In this document: piece by piece, positions 24,319 through 32,091 of the stretch
Position numbering within the stretch: the first letter of the stretch is position 1
How the letters are laid out: every line of letters starts with the position of its first letter
Source of the DNA: an uncultured Collinsella sp.
GTDB taxonomy: Bacteria; Actinomycetota; Coriobacteriia; Coriobacteriales; Coriobacteriaceae
NCBI GenBank assembly: GCA_959019945.1
Contig: CAUEQD010000010.1
Coordinates: 1-64,000, forward strand
Length of the DNA: 64,000 nt
Direction of reading: 5' to 3'
Position numbers and translations under genes: made by a program
Notes under the pieces: model-generated
Seen by the model: only the letters and a program-made list of their open reading frames with translations
Databases searched by the model: none
What the model was told of the DNA's origin: nothing

Positions 24319-25269
24319 ATGGTTAACGAGAAGAAGGTCGCTATTGTCGGCTGCGGTTTCGTCGGTTCGTCTTCGGCGTTCGCGCTGATGCAGAGCGGTC
24401 TGTTCTCCGAAATGGTCCTCATCGACGTGGACAAGAACCGCGCCGAGGGTGAGGCTCTGGATATCGCGCACGGTATGACGTTTGCCGAGCCGATGAAGAT
24501 CTACGCCGGCGATTATTCCGATGTCGCCGACGCCGCCATGATCGTCGTCACCGCTGGCGCTGCCCAGAAGCCCGGTGAGACTCGCCTGGACCTGGTCAAC
24601 AAGAACGTCAGCATCTTTAAGTCCATTATCCCCGAGATTAAGAAGTCCGGCTTCGACGGCATTCTGCTCATCGTCTCCAACCCGGTCGATGTTCTGACCT
24701 ACGCCGCCATCAAGATGTCCGGCCTGCCCGAGGGCCACGTCATCGGTTCCGGTACCGTGCTCGACACCGGCCGTCTGCAGCAGATGCTTGGTGCCCACGT
24801 CGAGGTCGACCCGCGCGATGTCCAGGCCTATGTCATGGGTGAGCACGGCGACTCCGAGTTTGTCGCTTGGTCCAGCGCTCAGGTTGCCGGCGTTCCGCTG
24901 AACACCTTCTGCGAGCTTCACGGTCATCTGGAGCATGAGGCTGCCGAGAAGCGCATCGCCGAGGACGTCAAGAACTCCGCCTACACCATCATCGAGAAGA
25001 AGCACGCCACCTACTACGGCGTCGCCATGGCCGTCAAGCGCATCTGCACTGCCGTCATGCGTGACGAGCAGACCGTTCTGCCCGTTTCCTCGCTCATGGT
25101 GGGCGAGTACGGCCTGTCCGATCTTGCCATCTCCATGCCGACCGTCGTTGGCCGCGACGGCGTTGTCTGCCGCGTCCCCGTGCCGCTGAACGATGACGAG
25201 CAGCATGAGCTCACTGCCTCCGCCAAGGCCCTCAAGGACATCATCGACAGCGTCGACTTCTCCTGCTAA
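24319..25269 (+). CDS. ldh: L-lactate dehydrogenase
   Basis: 316 residues of the LDH/MDH fold: NAD loop VAIVGCGFVGSSSAFALMQ, acidic residue in LIDVDKNRAEG, VTAGAAQKPGETRLDLV (substrate loop Gln-Lys-Pro-Gly typical of LDH rather than MDH), VSNPVDVLTY and the catalytic His in MGEHGDSEF. It reduces pyruvate to lactate and regenerates NAD+ in fermentation. ATG 24319 has GGGAG upstream. A strong terminator follows. Confidence 0.94.
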   Translation: MVNEKKVAIVGCGFVGSSSAFALMQSGLFSEMVLIDVDKNRAEGEALDIAHGMTFAEPMKIYAGDYSDVADAAMIVVTAGAAQKPGETRLDLVNKNVSIFKSIIPEIKKSGFDGILLIVSNPVDVLTYAAIKMSGLPEGHVIGSGTVLDTGRLQQMLGAHVEVDPRDVQAYVMGEHGDSEFVAWSSAQVAGVPLNTFCELHGHLEHEAAEKRIAEDVKNSAYTIIEKKHATYYGVAMAVKRICTAVMRDEQTVLPVSSLMVGEYGLSDLAISMPTVVGRDGVVCRVPVPLNDDEQHELTASAKALKDIIDSVDFSC

Positions 25270-25302
25270 ATCAAGCTCGCGAGAGCGAAAAGCTACAATG
25301 AA

Positions 25303-25336
25303 GGCGTCCGAGCCCACACGGCCCGGGCGCCTTTTT
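25303..25336 (+). terminator. Terminator of ldh
   Basis: A 12-bp stem (25303-25314 with 25320-25331, one mismatch, one wobble) followed by TTTTT. Confidence 0.85.
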
Positions 25337-25366
25337 GGTGCAAAATTACCTGTCCTCGATGCACCA
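25336..25366 (+). repeat. 31-base repeat, copy 1, before the DUF2974 gene
   Basis: TGGTGCA...TGCACCA hairpin containing the line ACCTGTCCTCGA. Matches 26549-26579 at 27 of 31 positions; the two copies flank the gene at 25384-26544. Confidence 0.75.
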
Positions 25367-25383
25367 TAGTTGATGGGAGGGCC

Positions 25384-26544
25384 ATGTCGGATTCGCCTAA
25401 TTTTTTGACCTATGCCCAGACGGCGTTTGATCCGCTTGAGGAACGGCCGTTCTGCGCGGTGGATAGCCTGGTCTTTGCGTGGTTGTCCTATTTGCGTTTG
25501 CCGGGTGATATGGCGGAGCTGACGAACTGGCAGGGCCTAGACGTACGCGAGCTGCTGCGTGCCGAGTGCTACCGGGACATGATTGGCGACTTGTGGGACC
25601 CAGAGGGGAGCAGGGCCTTGTTGGAGGCCGTGGCAGCAAGCCCTCGCTACCGTGGCGTGCACGTTTGCGGCTATCGTGCCGTGAGCGATGTGGTGGCGAC
25701 AGAGCAGTTTGCAGCCATGGCGTTCCGGTTTCCGGCGGGGTTTAGCTATCTTTCCTTCCGGGGGACCGACAGCACGATTGTGGGCTGGAAAGAGGACTTC
25801 AACATGGCGTTCCGGTGTCCCGTGCCCTCCCAGGAATCTGCGGCGCGCTATGTGGACGAGGCAGCGGATGCGATTGACGGGGCGCTTTTGTGCGGAGGTC
25901 ATTCCAAGGGTGGAAACCTTGCGGTGTACGGTGCGGCGATGTGCTCCGATGTCGCCCGTGATCGAATCGAACGGGTGTATTCCCATGATGGTCCGGGCTT
26001 CGTCGAGGAGTTTCTGAACGGCAACGCCTTTGCCGATCTTTCCGGTCGAATCGACAAGACGCTACCTCGGTCGTCGATCTTCGGCATGATGTTCGAGACA
26101 CAGGAGGACTATGCCATCGTTGAGAGCACCGAGTTCAGCCTGCTGCAGCACAATCCCTTTAGCTGGGTGGTTGATGGTCGCGACTTCGTGTACTGTGAGC
26201 GCCTGTCCGCCGGTGCTCGATACGTTGATGGCTCCATCCGCGAGATGCTGCTTGCAGTGTCACCTAGCGAGCGCGAGCGTTTTGTAGATGCGTTGTTCTC
26301 CGTGTTTGAGGCTACGGGTGCTGAGCGGTTTGCGGATATCGCTGGGAATCTGCGCGAGAGCCTGCCCATGATGCTCCAGACTGCGCAAGGCTTTGACAAG
26401 GACACGCGACGCTTTGTCTCGCAGACTATCGTTGCGATTCTTAAGTGTGCGCTTCTGCCCAAACGTCCCCAGGTCGACATGCCAGCTGCCGGCAAGAGCT
26501 TGGCAGAACAACTCGAGGCTTGGCAGTCCGAACTCCTACGCTAG
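25384..26544 (+). CDS. DUF2974 (Mbeg1-like) alpha/beta-hydrolase
   Basis: 386 residues. The lipase-like nucleophile elbow GGHSKGGNLAVYGA lies near residue 177, preceded by FSYLSFRGTDSTIVGWKEDFN and followed by YSHDGPGF (likely acid/His region). This is the DUF2974 pattern found widely in Firmicutes and Coriobacteria, related to class 3 lipases; there is no signal peptide, so it is cytoplasmic. Substrate unknown. It is flanked by two copies of a 31-base hairpin repeat. Confidence 0.85.
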   Translation: MSDSPNFLTYAQTAFDPLEERPFCAVDSLVFAWLSYLRLPGDMAELTNWQGLDVRELLRAECYRDMIGDLWDPEGSRALLEAVAASPRYRGVHVCGYRAVSDVVATEQFAAMAFRFPAGFSYLSFRGTDSTIVGWKEDFNMAFRCPVPSQESAARYVDEAADAIDGALLCGGHSKGGNLAVYGAAMCSDVARDRIERVYSHDGPGFVEEFLNGNAFADLSGRIDKTLPRSSIFGMMFETQEDYAIVESTEFSLLQHNPFSWVVDGRDFVYCERLSAGARYVDGSIREMLLAVSPSERERFVDALFSVFEATGAERFADIAGNLRESLPMMLQTAQGFDKDTRRFVSQTIVAILKCALLPKRPQVDMPAAGKSLAEQLEAWQSELLR

Positions 26545-26548
26545 CTAT

Positions 26549-26579
26549 TGGTGCAAAGCAACCTGTCCCCGATGCACCA
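26549..26579 (+). repeat. 31-base repeat, copy 2, after the DUF2974 gene
   Basis: TGGTGCA...TGCACCA hairpin in the same orientation as the copy at 25336-25366, beginning 5 bases after the stop. Confidence 0.75.
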
Positions 26580-26655
26580 ATCTTCGATGCGCTTGGGGCA
26601 GGCTCGACCGCTATACTGGTTCGTGCTTAAATCGATCTAGAACGGAATGCCGTAT

Positions 26656-27660
26656 ATGAAAATCAATCACGCGATTCTGCATATCCTGGACTTTGACTCT
26701 GCCGTCAACGTCATGAGCCAGCGCGAGCTCGATATCGAGAGCCGTACCGTGCGCAACTTTGTGACCACGCATCTGCGCCGCGCACGAACCTCGGCCGACA
26801 ATAAGCGCGCCACGTTTGCCGAGAACTCTGCGTTTGGCGGCGAGCTCAAGGGTTATTTCTTTGGCGAGCGCGAGTTCGTGGACCTGTCGCAGCAGATTGC
26901 GGAGTTTATCTCCTCCGAGCTCACCAAAGCCGAGAAAGCCGAGTCCACCGACGTGCTCGTGGCCGACTTTGACGACGATGAGGATGCCCGCTGGTTTGCC
27001 GTGATGCTGCTGGGCTCCAAGCAGGCCTTTATGCACGAGGTGGGCCGCGAGGAAGGCGAGGTGCGCAACGACATCGCGCGCCACTATGCCATTCTGCCGA
27101 ACCCTTCGCAAAAGGTGCCGAGCTATGCCATCGTGCGCGCGAGCACCATGGAGATCGGCTACGTGGACAAGAAGCGTAAGATTGCCGGCGAGGACCGTAT
27201 GCTCATTCCCGACGGTCTGCTACAGTGCGATACGGGCGTATCGGGAAAGGAAGTCATCGACACCGTGACGCGTGTGGTCGAGGAAGTCGCCGAGGAGCAC
27301 GGCGCCAACACGGCCGTGGCGCTCGCCAAGGTTAAGGCCGCTGTGGCCGAGAAGGTCGAGGATGACGAGGAGCTGCCGCCTTGGGATATCGTCGATGAGG
27401 TCTTTGAGGACGAGCCGGTCATCAAAGAGAGCGTGCGCGCGGCGCTGACCGAAGAGAAGGTGCCCGAGCGTGTGCCCGTGGAGCGCAAGCAGGTCGAGCG
27501 TGCGGCCGTGCGCAACCACAAGATTCGTACCGATACGGGCATCGAGATCAGCTTTCCGGCCGAGATGGGCTCGAACTCCGAGTACATCGAGTTTGTCAAC
27601 GAGCCCAACGGCCTCATCTCCATCGAGCTCAAAAACATCGGCAGCATCGAGAATCGATAA
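26656..27660 (+). CDS. Nucleoid-associated protein (NdpA/YejK family)
   Basis: 334 residues. INHAILHILDFDSAVNVMSQREL is the start typical of the 37-kDa nucleoid-associated family; RTVRNFVTTHLRRARTSAD and the acidic central part (VEDDEELPPWDIVDEVFEDE) follow, ending with the family-like EYIEFVNEPNGLISIELKNIG. These proteins bind the nucleoid; the exact role is poorly known. ATG 26656 aligns with the family start and is 9 bases from ACGGAA; ATG 26647 is the alternative. Confidence 0.82.
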   Translation: MKINHAILHILDFDSAVNVMSQRELDIESRTVRNFVTTHLRRARTSADNKRATFAENSAFGGELKGYFFGEREFVDLSQQIAEFISSELTKAEKAESTDVLVADFDDDEDARWFAVMLLGSKQAFMHEVGREEGEVRNDIARHYAILPNPSQKVPSYAIVRASTMEIGYVDKKRKIAGEDRMLIPDGLLQCDTGVSGKEVIDTVTRVVEEVAEEHGANTAVALAKVKAAVAEKVEDDEELPPWDIVDEVFEDEPVIKESVRAALTEEKVPERVPVERKQVERAAVRNHKIRTDTGIEISFPAEMGSNSEYIEFVNEPNGLISIELKNIGSIENR

Positions 27661-27689
27661 GTTGCGTTACGCCTACAGCGGGAAAGCAA

Positions 27690-27724
27690 AGGCCGAAGCC
27701 TTGGATGAGGGCTTCGACCTTTTT
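27690..27724 (+). terminator. Terminator of the nucleoid-associated protein gene
   Basis: AGGCCGAAGCC and GGGCTTCGACCT arms (one mismatch) enclose an 8-base loop and are followed by TTTTT. Confidence 0.8.
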
Positions 27725-27767
27725 ACTTGGGGCTTAATTACGCTACTGGTTGAGCATAAGTCAGCGA

Positions 27768-27865
27768 AAACGCCCCAGAGCGAGCAAGGTGACGTGAAAG
27801 AGGAGGGCATTGACCTTTTGGTCATGCCCGACGATTGAACGTCAGATTGCCGCTCTGGGGCGTTT
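27768..27865. repeat. 15-bp perfect inverted repeat with 68-base interior
   Basis: AAACGCCCCAGAGCG (27768-27782) and CGCTCTGGGGCGTTT (27851-27865) are perfect complements. The interior carries its own hairpin (GGGCAT..GACC/GGTCATGCCC). Lies between the convergent 26656 gene and dapH; no convincing gene. Confidence 0.8.
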
Positions 27866-27878
27866 GCAGCGTCGAGTC

Positions 27879-27906
27879 GTTACGGCGTTTGGTAAAACGC
27901 CGTAAC
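27879..27906. terminator. Perfect 12-bp hairpin next to the dapH stop
   Basis: GTTACGGCGTTT (27879-27890) and AAACGCCGTAAC (27895-27906) with loop GGTA, two bases past the dapH stop on the minus strand. Same family as the hairpin at 18032-18058. Likely the end of the lysine operon transcript, though no T run is present. Confidence 0.65.
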
Positions 27907-27908
27907 TG

Positions 27909-28628
27909 TTAAAGTCGACGTAAGCCCTCTTCCAGACCGGTCTTGCTGTCGGTCTTCTCGTCGCGCATCTTGATGACGCGGGCGGGAACGCCGGCCACGA
28001 CGGCGCCGGCGGGGACGTCCTCGACGCACACGGCGCCGGCGGCAACGACAGCGCCCTTGCCTACGTGCACGCCCTCCAGAACCACGGCGTTGGCGCCGAT
28101 CATGACATCGTCCTCGATGATGACGGGCGTGGCGCTGGCGGGCTCCACAACGCCTGCCAGCACGGTGCCGGCGCCGATATGGCAGTTCTTGCCCACGGTG
28201 GCGCGGCCGCCCAGCACGGCGCCCATATCGATCATGGAACCCTCGCCGATAACGGAGCCGATGTTGATGATGGCGCCCATCATGATGACGGCACGGTCGC
28301 CAATCTCGACGCGGTCGCGGATGATCGCGCCCGGCTCGATGCGGGCGTTGATGCCCTTAAGGTCGAGCATGGGCACGGCGGAGTTGCGGCAGTCGTTCTC
28401 TACGTCGTAGTAGTCGATGGAGTCGGCGTTGGCGTCGAGGATTGCCTTGAGCTCATCCCAGTCACCAAAGACGGTCTTGCCACGACGACCGCCGTAGACG
28501 TGTGCATTGCCCCACTGGACCTTCATGCCGGGCTTCTCGCGCACGTACAGCTTGACGGGCGTCTTTTTGGGTGCGGTAGCGATGTAGTTGATAATCTCCT
28601 GTGCATCCATCTCGGCTGCATTGCTCAT
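27909..28628 (-). CDS. dapH: 2,3,4,5-tetrahydropyridine-2,6-dicarboxylate N-acetyltransferase
   Basis: 239 residues. An N-terminal alpha/beta part ([22 protein letters not shown]) precedes a left-handed beta-helix built of hexapeptide repeats ([22 protein letters not shown], then [30 protein letters not shown]). This is the DapH group that acetylates tetrahydrodipicolinate with acetyl-CoA, the first step of the acetylase branch of diaminopimelate synthesis. It is the last gene of the lysA-dapA-dapB-dapH operon; AAAGGAG precedes ATG 28628. Confidence 0.92.
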   Translation of the reverse strand: MSNAAEMDAQEIINYIATAPKKTPVKLYVREKPGMKVQWGNAHVYGGRRGKTVFGDWDELKAILDANADSIDYYDVENDCRNSAVPMLDLKGINARIEPGAIIRDRVEIGDRAVIMMGAIINIGSVIGEGSMIDMGAVLGGRATVGKNCHIGAGTVLAGVVEPASATPVIIEDDVMIGANAVVLEGVHVGKGAVVAAGAVCVEDVPAGAVVAGVPARVIKMRDEKTDSKTGLEEGLRRL

Positions 28629-28667
28629 TTGCTGTCTCTCCTTTGAGTAGGTACGGTTGATAGCTAG

Positions 28668-29408
28668 TTAGGCGAACATGACCTGGTCGAACGTATAGAA
28701 GCCGTGCTCGCGGGTGACGAGCTTCTGCGCGGCTGCCAGGGCGCCGTTGACGAAGATCTGACGGCTCGTGGCGCGATGCGTGAGCGTGACCTCCTCGTCC
28801 TGGCCAAAGAAGCTCACCTCGTGCACGCCGGCGACGGTGCCGCCGCGCAGCGAGTGCATACCGATTTCCTTGGGGTCGCGCGCGCCGCACATGCCCTCGC
28901 GTCCGTAGACGGGGTGGTAGCCTGCCTCGGGCTCGGTTTCGACGACGGCATCGAGCAGTAACTTGGCAGTGCCGCTGGGGGCGTCGACCTTTTGGTTATG
29001 GTGCGTCTCGACGATTTCGCAGTCAAAGCCGGGCAGCTCGCGTGTGGCCTGTGCTACCAGATGACGCAGGGCTGCGATACCGATGGAGTAATTGCCAGAG
29101 TGCATGACGCGTGCGTTCTGACCCAGCTCGCGCAGGCGATCCATCTGCTCGGGGGTGTAGCCTGTAGTGCCCGAGACCAACGCCGCGCCTGTACGCTCGA
29201 CATAGGCGACGACGGCATCGAAGGTCACGACGTTCGAGAAGTCGATGATGACGTCGGCTGCCGGGGCGCTCGCGAGCTCGGACAGGTCAAAACCGATCTG
29301 GGCGACGATGCCGAAAACAGGTTGTCCGGCGGCGTCGACAATGCCTTCGGCGGTAGAGCGGATGAGCGAGCCCATGCGGCCCGTTCCCATAATAACGGTC
29401 TTAATCAA
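28668..29408 (-). CDS. dapB: 4-hydroxy-tetrahydrodipicolinate reductase
   Basis: 246 residues with the dinucleotide loop IMGTGRMGSLI, the catalytic block ALRHLVAQATRELPGFDCEIVETHHNQKVDAPSGTA (the HHNQKxDAPSGT motif is diagnostic; quoted part trimmed in the family sense) and HSLRGGTVAGVHEV. It reduces the product of DapA with NAD(P)H. The family start MIK falls on a TTG at 29408, overlapping the dapA stop by 8 bases (TTGATTAA), so translation is coupled; the next ATG (29390) would delete the first strand. Confidence 0.92.
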   Translation of the reverse strand: MIKTVIMGTGRMGSLIRSTAEGIVDAAGQPVFGIVAQIGFDLSELASAPAADVIIDFSNVVTFDAVVAYVERTGAALVSGTTGYTPEQMDRLRELGQNARVMHSGNYSIGIAALRHLVAQATRELPGFDCEIVETHHNQKVDAPSGTAKLLLDAVVETEPEAGYHPVYGREGMCGARDPKEIGMHSLRGGTVAGVHEVSFFGQDEEVTLTHRATSRQIFVNGALAAAQKLVTREHGFYTFDQVMFA

Positions 29409-31710
29409 GCAGACCAGCTCCCTTCAGAGCATCGGTAAGTGCGGCTCGCGTATCGTCGGCCATGGGGCACAGTGGCATACGGTAGTTTGCCTCGATCATA
29501 CCCATCTGAGCGAGCGCTTCCTTAACGGGGATGGGGTTGACCTCGCTAAAGAGGGCATTGATGAGCGGCTGGCCGGCGATCTGGATATCGCGGGCGCGCA
29601 CTACGTCGCCGTCCAGATAGGCGCGGCACATGTCGTGCACGAGCTGCGGCTGAACATCGGCCCACACGCTGATGGTGCCCGAGGCGCCCAGGCTCATGAG
29701 CGGTACGGTGAGGGCGTCCTCGCCCGAGTACATGCGGAAGTTATCGGACAGCAGGTGGGCGATCTTGGCCGCGTAGGCGACGTTGCCCGAGGCTTCTTTA
29801 ATACCCATGATGTTTGGGTGCGCGGCCAGGCGCTCCACGTTGTGCACGCTGATGCCGCAGCCGCAGCGGCCGGGGATGTTGTACAGGATGCAGGGGATGT
29901 CCACGGCGTCGGCCACGGTCTTAAAGTGCTGGTAGATGCCCTCTTCGTTAGACTTGTTGTAGTAGGGGGTAATGAGCAGCAGACCATCGGCGCCCAGGCC
30001 CTGGTAAGTGAGCGACTTGGTGAGCATGGTCTGCGTGGAGTTAGAGCCCGAGCCGGCAATAACGGGGACGCGTCCTGCAACATGCTTGACCACGGCGGCG
30101 ACGACGGAGTTGTCCTCGTCATCGGTCATCGTGGCGCTCTCGCCGGTGGTGCCCAGGGTGAGAATGGCGTCGGTGCCATTTTGCAAGTGGAAATCGATAA
30201 GGCGCTCGAGCGCGTCAAAGTCGACACTGCCGTCCTTTTTAAACGGCGTAACCAGGGCGACGATTGAGCCCTCGAGATTGCGGATGTCCATGTTCTTCTC
30301 CTTCGCCTCCGCGATCTGGATGCGTTTGTTCCATTGAGCTGCGACTGCCAGGCGCTCGTCTTCGGCGCGACGGCGGGCACTTTCGGCGCGCGACTTGGCC
30401 AGCAGCTCTCGGCCGCACGGCAGCACGTCGAGCGTGGCAAAGTAATCGCCCGGGCGCTCGGCGCGGCGGATGAGGTCGGCCGCGCCGTCGGGGCGCAGCA
30501 GGACCTCTGCGGAGCGCAGGCGTCCGTTGTAGTTGTAGCCCATGGAGTAGCCATGCGCGCCGGTATCGTGGATCACAAGCAGGTCGCCCATGTCGATATG
30601 CGGCAGCTCACGATCGATGGCGAACTTGTCGTTGTTCTCGCACAGATTGCCCGTGATGTCGTACGTGTTCGTGACGGGGGCTGCGGTTTTATCAGGACCG
30701 TCCGGCTGACCCATCACCGTGATGTGGTGGTAAGCGCCATACATGGCAGGGCGGATCAGATCGACGGCGCTTGCGTCGACACCGATATAGTCCTTGTAGA
30801 TCTGCTTCTCGTGGATGGCCTTGGTGACCAGGCAGCCGTAGGGGCCCATCATAAAGCGGCCCATCTCGGTGCAGATGGCCACATCGCCCATGCCGGCAGG
30901 AACCAGGATCTCGTCGTATGCCGCGTGCACCCCCTCGCCGATGGCGTGAATGTCGTTGGCCTGCTGCTCGGGCAGATAGGGGATGCCGACGCCGCCGGAC
31001 AGATTGATGAAGGCGACGTGTGCGCCGGTCTCGCGCTCCAGGCGCACGGCAAGCTCAAAGAGGATGCGCGCAAGCTTGGGGTAGTAGTCGTTGGTGACGG
31101 TGTTGCTGGCAAGGAATGCGTGGATACCAAAGTCCTCGGCACCCTTGGCCTTGAGCGTGCGGAAGGCCTCGAAGAGCTGCTCGGTGGTCATGCCGTACTT
31201 GGAGTCGCCCGGGTTGTCCATGATGCCATTGGAGAGCTGGAACAGGCCGCCCGGATTAAAGCGGCAGCTAACCGTCTTGGGGATGGGCCCCGCAACGCGC
31301 TCAAAGAACTCGATATGGCTGATGTCGTCAAAGTTGACGATGGCGCCCAGTTTATCTGCAAGGGCAAAGTCCGCCGCCGGCGTGTCGTTGGACGAGAACA
31401 TGATGTCGTGTCCCGTGATGCCCAGCGAGCGGGCAATCATGAGCTCGGTATAGCTCGAACAATCGCAGCCGCAGCCGTATTCGTTGAGAATGGAGATGAG
31501 CGCCGGGTTGGGATTGGCCTTGACGGCAAAGTATTCCTTAAAGCCCGGGTTCCATGCGAAGGCGTCGCGCACCTCTTGCATGTTGCGGCGGATACCCGCC
31601 TCGTCGTATAGATGAAATGGCGTGGGGAACTGCTCGACGATATGCTCGAGCGTCTCCTTGTCCACAAACGGTTGCTTGGCCGCATATGCCTCGTTGGGGG
31701 TCAATGCCAT
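29401..31710 (-). CDS. lysA-dapA: Fused diaminopimelate decarboxylase - 4-hydroxy-tetrahydrodipicolinate synthase
   Basis: A single 769-residue frame. Residues 1-473 are a LysA: PLP lysine in YFAVKANPNP (K64), INLSGGVGIPYL, ICTEMGRFMMGPYGCLV, then VIHDTGAHGYSMGYNYNG. Residues 474-769 are a complete DapA: LEGSIVALVTPFKKDGSVD, LGTTGESATM, ILYNIPGRCGCG and the Schiff-base lysine in MGIKEASGNVAYA. A lysine/glutamate-rich joint (RIQIAEAKEKN) links them. A perfect ribosome site (30298-30303) lies inside the joint before the DapA methionine (30291), so DapA may also be made alone. The first and last enzymes of the pathway are thus in one polypeptide. Preceded by a lysine riboswitch and followed by dapB. 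Confidence 0.9.
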   Translation of the reverse strand: MALTPNEAYAAKQPFVDKETLEHIVEQFPTPFHLYDEAGIRRNMQEVRDAFAWNPGFKEYFAVKANPNPALISILNEYGCGCDCSSYTELMIARSLGITGHDIMFSSNDTPAADFALADKLGAIVNFDDISHIEFFERVAGPIPKTVSCRFNPGGLFQLSNGIMDNPGDSKYGMTTEQLFEAFRTLKAKGAEDFGIHAFLASNTVTNDYYPKLARILFELAVRLERETGAHVAFINLSGGVGIPYLPEQQANDIHAIGEGVHAAYDEILVPAGMGDVAICTEMGRFMMGPYGCLVTKAIHEKQIYKDYIGVDASAVDLIRPAMYGAYHHITVMGQPDGPDKTAAPVTNTYDITGNLCENNDKFAIDRELPHIDMGDLLVIHDTGAHGYSMGYNYNGRLRSAEVLLRPDGAADLIRRAERPGDYFATLDVLPCGRELLAKSRAESARRRAEDERLAVAAQWNKRIQIAEAKEKNMDIRNLEGSIVALVTPFKKDGSVDFDALERLIDFHLQNGTDAILTLGTTGESATMTDDEDNSVVAAVVKHVAGRVPVIAGSGSNSTQTMLTKSLTYQGLGADGLLLITPYYNKSNEEGIYQHFKTVADAVDIPCILYNIPGRCGCGISVHNVERLAAHPNIMGIKEASGNVAYAAKIAHLLSDNFRMYSGEDALTVPLMSLGASGTISVWADVQPQLVHDMCRAYLDGDVVRARDIQIAGQPLINALFSEVNPIPVKEALAQMGMIEANYRMPLCPMADDTRAALTDALKGAGLLD
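30298..30303 (-). promoter_or_regulatory. Internal ribosome binding site of dapA inside the fusion frame
   Basis: AAGGAG on the minus strand, six bases before the ATG at 30291 that starts the DapA family sequence. It is read in frame as part of the linker, so the site either survives from separate genes or allows dual synthesis. Confidence 0.7.
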
Positions 31711-31724
31711 GTCCCGAAAACCTC

Positions 31725-31787
31725 GCTATCCAGACGGCGCCATCTGCGCATCGAATCCGCATAACGTGGACCCAATGTCCGGATAGC
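31725..31787 (-). promoter_or_regulatory. Switching stem of the lysine riboswitch
   Basis: On the minus strand GCTATCCGGAC (31787-31777) can pair with GTCTGGATAGC (31735-31725), 11 bp with one wobble. Its first arm overlaps the 3' half of P1, so the two stems exclude each other. The second arm ends 14 bases from the lysA start and there is no T run, which suggests control of translation rather than termination. Confidence 0.6.
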
Positions 31788-31938
31788 GCTCCCGCATTGC
31801 TGCAGACAGTCCTGCGGGTGTTTCCCGCAGGCCCACCAGGCTGTTCGTGCCCGAAATGCCCAGTTCGGCGGGTTTCGCCTCCCCGCAGGGTCAAAGTCTG
31901 CCGACTCGCCCGCGGCTCATCGTGCCCGCGCCTCTATC
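31782..31938 (-). ncRNA. Lysine riboswitch (L box) upstream of lysA-dapA
   Basis: Reading the minus strand from 31938: GATAGAGGCGC opens the element, followed by GCGGGGAGGCGAAACC, CGCCGAACTGGG, a CCTGCGGG/CCCGCAGG hairpin, GGACTGTC and the closing GGGAGCGCTATC at 31782. GATAG/CTATC form P1. These are the conserved blocks of the lysine riboswitch, in order and at expected spacing. Excess lysine would shut off lysA-dapA-dapB-dapH. Confidence 0.88.
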
Positions 31939-32091
31939 AAGTGGTAAAGACCCTACCACGTTGCACTTTACCAAACAAGAGTATTCGTATATAACGTTTA
32001 AAAAATGCAGGGATATGCTAGAAACAAGGGTGCCACAATCCTGCGTCACAATATTGTGTGAATGGATATGCCCCCCATGAAAGGATCCTTT

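Noticed and set aside
27662..27838. A 58-codon frame starting at TTG between the nucleoid-protein gene and dapH
   Set aside because: It runs through a terminator hairpin and an inverted repeat, has no ribosome site and no recognisable composition; a non-coding structured region is more likely.
30334..31611. A 425-codon plus-strand open frame opposite lysA
   Set aside because: Same reason: shadow of the LysA-DapA frame, low-information composition.
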